From NCBI GenBank assembly GCA_024404815.1, contig JAKSPL010000010.1:1-62457 (forward strand): a stretch of 62,457 nucleotides of DNA, written 5' to 3'. Below are positions 41,355-53,300 of this stretch, one piece after another (the stretch's first letter is position 1; every line of letters starts with the position of its first letter). The notes beneath the pieces are model-generated. The model was not told the origin of the DNA, ran no database searches, and saw nothing but the letters and a program-made list of their open reading frames with translations. The stretch comes from Oscillospiraceae bacterium (GTDB lineage: Bacteria; Bacillota; Clostridia; Oscillospirales; Ruminococcaceae). The position numbers and the translations under genes were made by a program.

Positions 41355-44300
41355 TTATCTGCCGAAGTATCTGTCTGCTGCACAGCTGTACAGATACAAT
41401 GCTCTTGCAGTATTTGCGAGCTTGGTATCATAGCTATACTGACTCAATACCGTTGCCGCATAGCTGAGTGCGCTGTAAGTCACAGAATAATTGTAAGAGC
41501 CGTTTGTAAATTCGAATACATAGCTCTCATTGAGGTCTGCTGCACTGATATTGCTCAGTTCAACATAATAGGTCGTGCCTCTCTGCTGAATGGGAAGTTC
41601 CTGTCCATTGACAGTAACCTTCCAGCGAGCGATCGAAGAAGCATTGCCTGTGAAGAACAGACGGAGCGCGGTGTCTGTTTCCAGAACCAACGATGCGGAT
41701 TTCAGCGTAAACTGACCGCCGTTGTCACCGGAACGTGTCAGACGATAGTCCTCCAGCATCTCTACAGTCACATTTGCGAGATCGTCGCTGACAGGGAGCT
41801 TGTTTTCGGTATTGTAATCGAAGTAATCCTGTGCACAGCTTCCGAGATCCTGCATAGCTGCTGTGAGCTGGTGGAGTTCGCTCGAATACTGACCTGTGGT
41901 GTCGCCCTGTACTGCGCTCAGATAATCTGCTACACTATATGTAAAGCAGTTGTTGGAAATTGCCTTGCCGCTCATGTACGAAAGCGGAACAATGCCGTTT
42001 TCGCCTGTGCGGACCTGAAGTGTAATGTCATCTGTCATTTCCTTGACTGCGACAGAATATGTCAGCTTATATCTGCCGTCAGCTTCCGGTGTCAGAGTGC
42101 TGAGCTTCACTTTTTCGGTATTATCTCCGCTCGAAAGCAGGATATATGCCTTGCTGTCTTCAAGCAGTGCCTTCGGGATGTAGGTATAATAGTTGACGCC
42201 GATGGTACCGTTGAGTGTCAGAGTCGCACCGTGTAGGACAAACTTGTTCGATTTTGCCTGCCATGTGCATTTTGCGCTGCTGCTCAGCTGGTAATTTGCT
42301 GCATCTTTACCTTCCAGCTTGTTAGCTGTGGTGGTCAGATCGGTATAAACGCTTGTGGTGGAATCATTTGTGCAGACGACCTTGACATCATCGCCCTCGA
42401 CCAGATTGGTCGGACGTGCTGTAATGACTGCCTTGCCGTCTTCGCCCAGCGTAATGGCATCCGTACCTGCGGTGAAGTTCTCGCCGTCCATTGTACCCCA
42501 TTCCAGTTTCAGGGTTCTCGGCGAAATCTTTGCGGTAACGGCTCCGCCCTCGCCCAGCGTATAGTTTGCTGCATCTGCGCCTGTCAGTTTCGCGCCGAAA
42601 GTAACGGTTGTCGAACCGACAAGCTGATCTGCTGTACCGATGACGCTGTCATCGAGTTCGAGCTGTACATCATCGCCGTGGAAGAAGCCTTCCTCAGTCG
42701 GTGCGACCAGTTCTGCATTGGTGCAGTCGAGTGTCACATCATATGTACCGTCGTAGCTGCGCGATTCAGGTACAACGCCTGTCACAGAAAGCTGATACGG
42801 TTCTACGGTCACATGAATGATCAGCGTGCCGCTTGCGCCGCCTGCTTTGCCTGCTTCTGTCGGGCTGATGTTCAGCGTATAGTCACCTGCGTTTTCAGGT
42901 GTTGTGACGGGTTTGCCGTCCTTGTCGAGCCATTCGATGTCAAACCATGTATTGTCGCTGCCTGTGATTGCCTTGCCGTTCTCATCGAGGACATGGATCT
43001 TCGATGCAACAACAGAAAGTGCATCCGCATTGACAGTCGGGTTTTCGCCTGCTGCTGTCAGGAGTGTTCTGGTTTCTGCGTCATACGTCAGAGCCTTACC
43101 GTCTGCGCCGAGGAAGCAGCCCTTTGTGGTAACATCCAGATTCGGGACTGTCCACTTTGCATAGAGCGTGAGGTTGCGGCAAACCGCTGCCTTCGGATTG
43201 TAAGCTTCGGTCAGTGCTTCGTCTGCATACCAGCCTTCAAATTCGCCCCATTCGCTGACGGGTGTTTCGGGCATGGTGACTGCGGTGCCGAGGACTGTTT
43301 CTGCTTCTTCATTTTCCACATCATCCGCAATACCCATATCAAAGGTAACGTGCATGACATCGCCGTATGCGCCTGCTTCTGCGTATGCAACAGATGCGAA
43401 CTGTTCTGCGGTCAGGTCTTCGCCTACGGTAAAGGTCACATTGTACTTTGCGTCTGCGATGGTCTGTTCGCCGCGGAACGTATCAAGATTGGAAATGTCG
43501 TTGTTGGTGTTCTTTTCCGCAATGACATTGCCGTCTGCATCGTAGAGCACAACGCTGACATTGCAGAGATACTTTTCCTGCAGCGACTGGTTGGTCACTG
43601 CGGAAGAAACCGTAATTGTATTCTCACCGAATTCTGTAACGGTTTCCATGCCAAACGGGGTATACTCGTCGGTACGCATGGTTTCAACGACCACAGTACG
43701 ATTGACCATGCTGAATACGTTGTCTTCGGATTCCACAACAGCTTCCACATAAACCGGAATACCCTGTGCAGGAATCTCCTCTTCGGAGATATTTGCGTGT
43801 TCCATGATCTCCGCAACGGTCATCGTGACTTCCACATTGCCCATACCATCGTCGATATTGGTCAGCAGATCCTTATCGGAAACGACTTTTTCTTTGATGA
43901 GTTCTTTCTTTTCCTGATCTGCATAGACGCGGACAACGAGTTTCTTTTCAGAGGTTGCAAGCGGAATCGCTACGGTGTTGTTCAGCTGGAGGTTGAGCGT
44001 TCTGGTACCTTCATTTGCCTGCATATCATAGCCCAGTACTTCGAGCTGCGGAGCATCCAGACTGAGGGTGCCCTCTGCGGCTGCATCAGCATCGGTGGTG
44101 TTGTCTGCTGTGATATGGAAATCAATATCGCGGACTTTTTCGCCGACTTCGTACTGATACGGAACGAATACCGATTCGCCGGGGAGCAGCGGCTCATCCA
44201 GCAGAACTTCTTCTGTTTCGTTGTTGATACGGATCTTGTTGATCGGTGTGACGCCGTCGTTGGTCAGCGTCAGGAGCAGCATGGTATCCAGATTCGGGAT

Positions 44301-47300
44301 AACTGCATTCTTGTCATATTCTGCATTGTCAAGGGAGAGGTTTTCTTTGAAGGTAAAGCTTTCACTGTCGTACTTGGTCACAGCTTTTGCTGTTGTGACC
44401 TTCACATAGCCATCCTCGGTATTGCCTTCGAGTTCTGCAATTTTTGCTTCCAGAGCAGCATTGTATTCCTCGTCGGTGTTGTAGGACAAGCGGGAAACGA
44501 GCATTTGTCCTGCTGCCTCCGGTGTCACATAAACAGGAACCGATTCAAACTTTGTTTCAGTCAGCAGGAGCTTGCAGTCATTGCCTTCGCTGTCGCTCGT
44601 TGCGGTCAGCGCGGAAACTGTCAGGCTTCTGTCGTCAAGTGTCTTGACAAGCTGCGGAGGAGTCATACCCTTTGTGGTATCATCCAGTACAAACAGCTTT
44701 GCGCCGTAAACAGAGGTTTCAATGTAGTCAGTTTCGCCTTCGTCATTGAGCATTGCTTCTTTTGCAGACCAGAATACGCTGAAATCAGTAAGATTATCGC
44801 CGCCGCTGATCGTAAAGATGTCAGAGAGCGCAGTCGTATAGCCTGCCTTCGAAACGCATTCAGGGAATGCATTATCGAATGTACCGTCAGCCTGAATGCA
44901 CATCAGTTCGATGTCTCTTTCTTCCGTGTCGAACCAGCCGAGAACAAAGTTTTCGCCTGCTGTGGTGACTTGGAGATTGACTTCGTTGGATGCATTCATG
45001 GTCAAACGTGTCGGAACGGAAACCGTACCGTCTGCTGTCAGCATCGAGTAGAACACTTCGGTATTGTCGGTGCTTGTCTGAACGGTATAGGCAACAACTG
45101 TCGTACCGTCTTGGAGCATTGCGGTTTCGTATCCGGTAATGCCGCCGAACGAGCCGTCATACAATGTTGCAGCTTCGCTCCACTCAGTACCATTATAAAT
45201 GCTGTAAACGAGTGTTTCGGTGCTGTTGGCTTTCAGCGGATCTTCCGCATTGGTGGAGTAGGAATTCTTCCAGACTACAACCGCGTGGTCGCCGACACCT
45301 GCGATCGAAGGTGTCATATCCGGCTGGAAGTTGTTGGTCAGCTTCTGTGTTGTCCAGACGCCGTCGCGGTAGACAGAAACGATGGTTTCCGTCGAGTTCA
45401 TTGCGATCGCAAGGTCGTCCAGATTGACTTCTGCGGAATCAAGTTTTTCCTTGGTGGTTTCATTTCTCTGCTGTGTCCATGCAGCGTAGTAAACGCCGTC
45501 CGAACCGCTCAGAGCTGCATAATAATCGCCAAAGTTCTTGACAGTTTCGCCGTCTGCCGCAGCTTCCGGATTGCTGTCAACGAGTTCTTTTTCTGCTTCG
45601 GACATTTCATTGCCGTTTTCGGGGATCGGCTTCGAATCGCCGCCGTCCACGCCGAGGGTCTCGTCGTCCGCAGGTACAACAGAACCGCCGATCACGCCGC
45701 TGCCGTTTGCATAACTTGCAACATTGTTATCGAGGAAGAGAATCATCTGACCGTCTTTCGAGTATACAACGGATTCAATGGTATCCGAATCCATTGCAAA
45801 GAGATTCTCCTGCGGTTTTGCCATGGTACGCATCTTCGGAACTGTTTCCTGTACGGTATTCAGTTCAAGACGCAGGGTATTGTCGTCTGCACCGCTGATG
45901 CTCATGCTTTGCAGCTGATCCATCCGCGGGTTGTAGAACTGCGGCCTTGATGTTTTCTTGCCCGCATTGCTCCACAAATTCTGAATGTTCTGATACTGCT
46001 CATGTCCGATACTTGCAGATGCGCCGACTTCAAACAGCGTTGCTTCGTACCTGAACATCAGGCAGTGTGCTACAAACTTACAAGCGAGATTGAGATCAAT
46101 ACCCGCCTGCATACCATACTGGGTATTGCCGTCGCCGTAAATACCGATCAGCAATGCAAAGTCAAGAGAAATGCCGCCTTCGACCTCCAGACCGAACACA
46201 ACGCCGATCAGATCGCTGTCCGCACCGAGGCCGGCAAACACGCTCAAACCGAACTTCACACCGAGTCTGGTCAGGAATACGCCTTCTGTGTCCTCTTTCT
46301 TGTATTCGCCGATACCGTCCTTGGTGACAGCCGATTCATCGACAGTAATATACTTCTGTCCCATGCTGAGGCTTGCGCCGAGCATACCTTTGATCTCTAC
46401 ATAGATCGGGATGCCGGGGCCGACGAGCATGTTTTCTTTCATGATCTCTTTTTCTGCTTCGACATCGACACCGAGATTGAATCCCTTGTAGGAATAATCC
46501 CAGGTCTGCTTTTTCACATCATACTTGGCTTCCATGATGCCGTAGAGAACAGGGGTGATCTTGATCTTCGGATCGTCGTCGTCATCGTCCTCAGAGTCTT
46601 TGCCTTCCTCTTCATCCTTGTCTTGCTGCTCTTTTTTTCTGAACTCTTCTACGTAATCATTGAACTGATCACTGGTGAGTGAAGTACCTTCTTTCAGGTA
46701 GCCTGCGATGGTCGGATCCACTTTCTTGACTTCCGATTCGGTACCAGAGCCTGCATTGCCTGCGGTTGCCGTATCCGTCTTATTCAGGAATGTCTTTTTG
46801 GCTTCCGCTGTTGCAAAGCTGTCAACTTCGGAATCCTGCAGGAACTCGTCCATCGCATTGATGCCCATGAGGATCTCAAAGCTGGTCGGGTCTGCGGTCG
46901 GGAGAACCACACAGTTCAGCTGCATATTTACAGGGAATTTGCCATTGTTTATCAGCGAAAATACTGTCGAAGTGAATGAGGTGACTGCCTGACCTGCAAG
47001 ACCGTCCTGATTGAGCGCACCCAACGGACCGTTATCCATTCCAGTCAGCTGCTCTTGCAGTGTTTCCTGAAGTTCCCCAACCTCATCCGGATCGAGGTCT
47101 TCGATGATTTCGCCGTTCAGCAGGTTATAACAAACGTCGGAGGTATTCAATACGTTGCCCGAATACTTCGAACACAGCGACATCTGTGCATAATAATTTT
47201 CTTGGAGCCAGCTCAGCTTCTTCTCGTTGACTGTCATCACAAGGAAGTTGTTGAGTGTTGTCGAGAACGGATATACATATGAATAGTCATCCTGCATACC

Positions 47301-50300
47301 TGTTTCTGCACCGATCTCCTTGCGTGTCGAACGGTTGATGTAGCGGACATTCGCCTCTGCGCCGTCTGCGATTTTTGTCCGGCCGTTCTCCTTTGTGAGC
47401 AGGTCGTCCATGCCGTGGAATACGGTGGTGACCAGCAGACGAACTTCATCGCTGTTTGCGGTTCTGCCGATATATTCCACATCTTTGGAAACATCGGACG
47501 TCCGCTTGGAATTGCTGTAGTAGACTTCCTGAGAAAGATACTGAACACCGACAGGCGTTGAAGCCTCGTTCATGTGCATCGTTACTTCGCCGAAGTCCTG
47601 TGTGATCTCAAACGGAACCGTATAGTAGCCGTCCATCTCCGCTTCGAATGCGAATGCAGTAGAAGCGGATTCTTCGTTCTCGCTGTCCTCATAGATCTGC
47701 TGAGAATCGAAGTAAATGGTAAAGGTACCGTTTTTATCTGCCTGGAACTGAACGCCTTCCAGACCATTCGAAACGCCGTTGCCATCATCCGGTGTTGCCT
47801 TGTCGATCAGCAGGTCAGCTGCTTCCGCATACGTGCTGCGCTTCAGATCAATTCTGCCGTAGTCATCCTTCTTTGCGTTCTTGTATGCCGCACCGCGGAT
47901 GGTCACAGTCTTGTTCTTTGCTTCCGGAATGGTCACGAATACCGTATAACCCTTTTTGAGCTTGCAGAGGTTGACGGGATACAGCTCGTTCTTTGCTGCA
48001 TTGCCTGCGCCGCTCTTGAAATTGCAGGTTTCAAAAGTATTCTTATAGAAATATCTGCCCTGTTCCGAATAGGTGTACATGAGGCCGTTTTCCTGGAAAC
48101 CGTCCTCTTCATAAATAGCGATCTGTCCCTTATTGTTGGTCGTAAAGTTCCGTGTTTCGCCCTTGCCGTTGGTGTAAGTCACTGTTGTGGTCACCGCAGG
48201 CAGGAACTGGAACAGATACAGCTGCTGTTCCACATCGTCGATCGTGACATCGACTTCTGTGGTCATGCCGGTATTGGCATGGATCGCTTTGATGCTGCCG
48301 CTGCCGTCGCCGCTGCCCATCAATGCGAGATGCATATTCGGGATCAGAAGTTTTCCGTCATCTTCGATCTGATTGTTATCGCCGAACAGCGTGTAATACA
48401 GACCGGATTCCTTTTCGTTTTCCGCGTGGGTATCCTGATAGTACCACTTGATCACATCGGAGAGTGAACCGAATGCGCCGTTCTTGGTCGAAATGGATAC
48501 ATCGTCCACGAGGCGCAGTTCCTCTTGCAGCTGTGCCATGGTCAGCTTATCGGAAAGTGCGACGGTATGCTCGTTGGAGGACATATTGTCCTTTACAAAG
48601 CTGCGCTTGGACAGCGTATAGGACTCGCCGTCACCGACAATGTCGTTACCGATCGAAATTGTCATACTGCCGTCATTGTAGACATTCGCAATAGCAGATG
48701 CAATAGAATATGTGCCGTCCGCCGAATTTCTGCCGTTCAGGTTGATTACAAAATAATCTTTCAGGCTGCCATTCGGGATCGTCAGAACTGTTGTCGGGAT
48801 CGAAATCGTCATTTCATTGCCCGATGCAGCGTCCGATGTCAATGCGCCATGCATGACCTCAACATTGTCGCTCTTACGGACAACGCTGTATGTACCATTG
48901 AAGTTCTTCGCAGCGTCTACCGTATGATATTTGATTTCCAGACCTTGAGAGTTCAGGGTGTAGCCGTTCATTTCGCCAAAGACGAATTTCACGGGGCGTT
49001 CCACGACCTGAATCAAGGCGCTGTCGCTGTAATCCTGCTTGCCTTCCTTATTCTTTGCAAGCGATGCAGAAATAACAGCTTCATAGGAGAATCCGTTTTC
49101 CGAAGAAATCTTGGTCAGAACATCTTCCGGAATCTGGAACTTGGTCAATGTGTTCTGATAGGTACCAACATCCTCAGCCTCATAGATCGGGGTGTCGGAA
49201 ACACGGTTGCGGTCTGCATCCAGTTCGAAAAGCTGAACGCGGTACTTGGTTTCAGAAACACCAAAGAATGCTTCGTTTCTTCTTGCGATGTTGTTGCTGA
49301 ACAGAATTGCTGCGGTATCATCCTGATAGACCTGGATCTGCTTGGAAGCAGAAGGTACGATCAGATAGGTTTCGGAAGTTGCAGAGAGTGTGATGCTTCC
49401 GGATGTCAAAGTGACATAATCCTTGCCTTCCACCAGTGCATCGATCTCGCTCTGTGTTTTTGCCGTCATAGCAGCAGGGCTGTTGGCAACACGCAGCTTG
49501 AAGCAGATCGTGCCCTCCATGCTGTCGGAGAAATCCGTAACCGTCAGTCTGCCTGTACTCGGATCCACAGAGAACTCAACAGCACCGTCCAGATCGCCGG
49601 GCTGGATCACAGAGGTCTTGCCTGTGCTCTTGTCAGTAAATTCAGCGATCCAGTTCAATGCGGACGGCGTATCGTATCCTGTACCGCGAGTGACGGAATG
49701 AGAATAGCTGACTTCTTCGCTTCCGCTGTACCACGAAACGTCTTTTGTCGAAACCGTTTCATACAGCGAAGTCTTGCCGCTTTTCGTATTCCAGATGAGT
49801 GACAGCGGATATTCGCCGCCTGCCTCGGTAACTGCTTTCTGGTAAGACAGCTTGTCGATGAAGAAATCTCCGTCGTGATCCGCCTCATTGATAAACGGCG
49901 CGGTATATACATCGTGATTCTTTTCGAATGTACTATAATAGTTGGTGTACGGTGCGGTGCGGAACAAATCGAAGTATCTCCACGAACCATATGATCCGCC
50001 TGCTGTTTGGATGGCATCTTCTGCTGCCTGAATGGTCGATCTCTTCCAGTAGTGCATTGGGATACCGTTGAGCGAACCGCCCAGACTGTCGGACATTTCG
50101 AGCCAGCCATCGCTGTATTGCAGTCCGATCTGTTTCAGATCCATAGACGCATCCTTCGGAACGGACTCCGAACCGTAGGTCTTTCCGCTTTCCATGAGGT
50201 TGTCATCTGCGGTCTGCACCTTATACGTATTAAAGGCGTAATCACTCGTCAGGTTGTCATAGGATGTCAGCGGAATGTTGTACATCGGGTTGTAATAGAG

Positions 50301-53300
50301 ATAGACTCTTTCTTTCGCCCAGTCTGTCATTTCCGATGCACGGCTCATCATTTGGTCATAGCCTGCGCTCGGTGTGTAATAGACATCGCCTTTTCCGAGG
50401 TTCACCGATTTGGTGTTTTCCAGCTTGTCCATCTGATAGAAGAACGGAACAGTAGCCTTGAACGAATACGGGAACGCATAGTCTACTCTCGGCAGAGCAT
50501 ATTCCGCATTGGAATCGTCCAGATCATCTCCGGTCAGCGAAAAATCTCCGTGGAGATATGCAGTACCGGTATAGTCCACTCCGGGTGTGGTGCTCTCCAC
50601 ATAGAAATAGAGATAGTCCACTTCCTTCGGTGTACCGGTCACGACTTTTGCGTTCGGGTCTACCTGTCCGATCGGTTCCAGCGTATAGTGGCAGTACACT
50701 TTGGTATCCTGCATATTGGTACCGTCGTCCACATACATCGTCGGAACATACGACCGGCAGTTCTTGATAGAATCGCCTTCAACAGACAGTACGTTATCCG
50801 CGATCCACTGTTCTGCTTCCAGTGTCAGTCCCTTTGTGTCGGTTTTCATCGGGATCCGATACTCGATCAGCGTGCCGTTCATGAATCCGCCCTCGGTCAC
50901 TTCCGTCAGCGTCTTGGCAGATTCATTATAGACAAACTGCGATTTCTCGGTGACATTGGATTTTGTTGCTTTCGAGAAATCAAACAGATATTCCTGCATC
51001 GTTGCAAGACTTGTGGTATCATAGAACGGTTTCTCGTTCTCGTCATTCGACGGGAAATACTGTACGTTCGACTCAGCATCCACCACATTGAACGAAGAAA
51101 GATCAAACTGTGTGCGGCAGGTATCGTTATCGAAATACCAAAGGTTATTCACATCCGCGTTCTCCGGTGAATACATATGCCAGTATTTTTCATAATAGGT
51201 GCAATCGCCGTCTATAGGACTGGTGGACGGCACAAAGCTTTCATTGCAGCGGATAGATTTCAGCTTAAAATTCTTATCCTTGCCCACACGGAAGCGAAGA
51301 TACTGACAGCCGTCACTCGCCATCATCGTATCCTGCTCCAAAGTCCCATCATCCTCCTCTTGAAGATAGTGCACGGTTTCTCTCGCGGTACTCGCCTCAT
51401 AACTTACATTTTTGCCGCTGTCATCTTCGACTTCCAGTGTAAAGCAGCGTGCGATCGGAAGTTTATTGATGGATTCCTGGAATCTGGCACGATCAACGTC
51501 CACGGTGAATAGATCGTCATAGACGAGGTCACCTGTTTCGGGGACTTCTATCTTGTTGCCGGACTTGGTTGCTTCCAAGAACGTTACCTGAAAATCGCGG
51601 AGACCGGTGCTCAGGCTGCAATTATCTTTCATCTTGACCGTCACAAATTCGCCGTCATAGTCCACAGAATCCACAAAGAGATTGCCCGGGAGCTCCTGTG
51701 AAAGAATATATTCCTGCGTCCATTCCGCAGCCGGAGTTTCGTCGTCCAGATAGTAATAGTATGCTCCCGCTCCCATATGGAATTCAGCCGGGGTATCTTC
51801 GTATGCATACGGATTCTTAAAATAAGAGATGAAATAGCCGTATCCCGTAAACAGCGTAGACTGCGGATGCAGAATAAGACTCAGTTCGGTCGATGTGGAT
51901 GCTCTGGTCAATGTGCCTTCCGCAAGGTCCAGCACCATGACATCGTTCGAATCCGCATCATTGTGGAACCAGAATACATTTTCTTTGCTCTCGTTGCCGT
52001 CGAACATTGTAAATGTTTCCTTGTTCGTGCGTTTGGAATCGTCATCATACAAGCCGCCGTCGCTGACCACAGCAACACCTGTGCCGAGTGCCAGTTCGTA
52101 ATACTTGCCGTTCGCAGCCAACCGCACACGCATACCGTCCTCGTAATATCTTTGCGGAAGCGTATTGACATTTGGCGGATATGCCTGGCTCTGCTCCATC
52201 TGCCGCTTATTATGTCCCTCGATATCGACATCCATGTCGCCCCAGACATAGGCAGGAACCCGCGTTGCATCAGTCTGCCGGAACAGTGCATCTTCGTCAT
52301 CGTTTGTCAGATACTTCGAACTGATCGAAGGATATACATGGAGTGTCGCCGTACCGTAGTGCAGATTCTCCTTGTCGGATGCCTTAATATTCGTGTCGAT
52401 CTTCACATCCGGAGAATAGAGTTCCAGTTCAAATTCACGGTAGCAGTTTGTTTCCTCCGATTCGAAATACAGCTTGGAGCTTGACTTCAACGGCATCCAG
52501 CCTTCGCTGCTGTCGATCGTTTCGCCGTCTACGGTTTTCAGCTTGATACCGCTCATGCCGTCTACCACATGGATCTTGAAATAGACACGGGTGGTTCTGT
52601 CGGCAGAAGCACCGTCCAGCGATGCGGAAATCGTGAAATTGCCGTTTGTATTCATGATTGCGTCAGCTTTCAGATCGCGGTGAAAACGTGTCAGCTGAAG
52701 GCCTCTCCAAGACGTGATCGTGCTCGGTTTAAATTCCACCGTACCGAGTTCCAGACGCATTGTCGGCATAGTCCGCTCGAAAATCAGCTGGCTGCGGTCC
52801 GTTGACGCAATGATCTCGTCATCCACACGCGGCAGTTTGATCTGCGGATCAGCATCTGACTTCGGAAGAACCAGATTCTTTCCGTCATACTTAAACCGTC
52901 TGGAAACGTCGCGCTGCAAGCTTTGCTTCAGCTCATCGCGCGTCGAATCATTCAGGTCGATCTCGCCGCTTTTGATGCCCTGTGCGACCTTGCCGATCGC
53001 AGTCAGGTAGTCCTTGTACGTCAGCAGCAAGGCAACCTGCCCCCATGTGAGCATCTCTCCCTCTGCCATCACAGGATCTTCCGCACGATGCAGCGATATC
53101 ATTGCACGGAGTTCGTCTTCCGACACGTTTTGCCCGTCGATATTGTAGCCGGAAACAGGCAGAACGTCGCCGTTCTTGTCGATTACGCCCTGTTTGTACA
53201 GGGTGTAGAGCACTTCCTCTGCATCATACTGGTCGCCGCCGTATTCCTGTACAGCAGCAATCAGTTCCGCAGGGAATTTCAGCGAGGACATTTCCGCGGC

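Noticed and set aside
42678-45950. 1090-codon open frame on the + strand inside the giant surface-protein gene
   Set aside because: It is antisense to a clear coding frame with signal peptide and recognisable domains, lacks a ribosome site and translates to a Cys/Ile/Val-rich sequence without domains.
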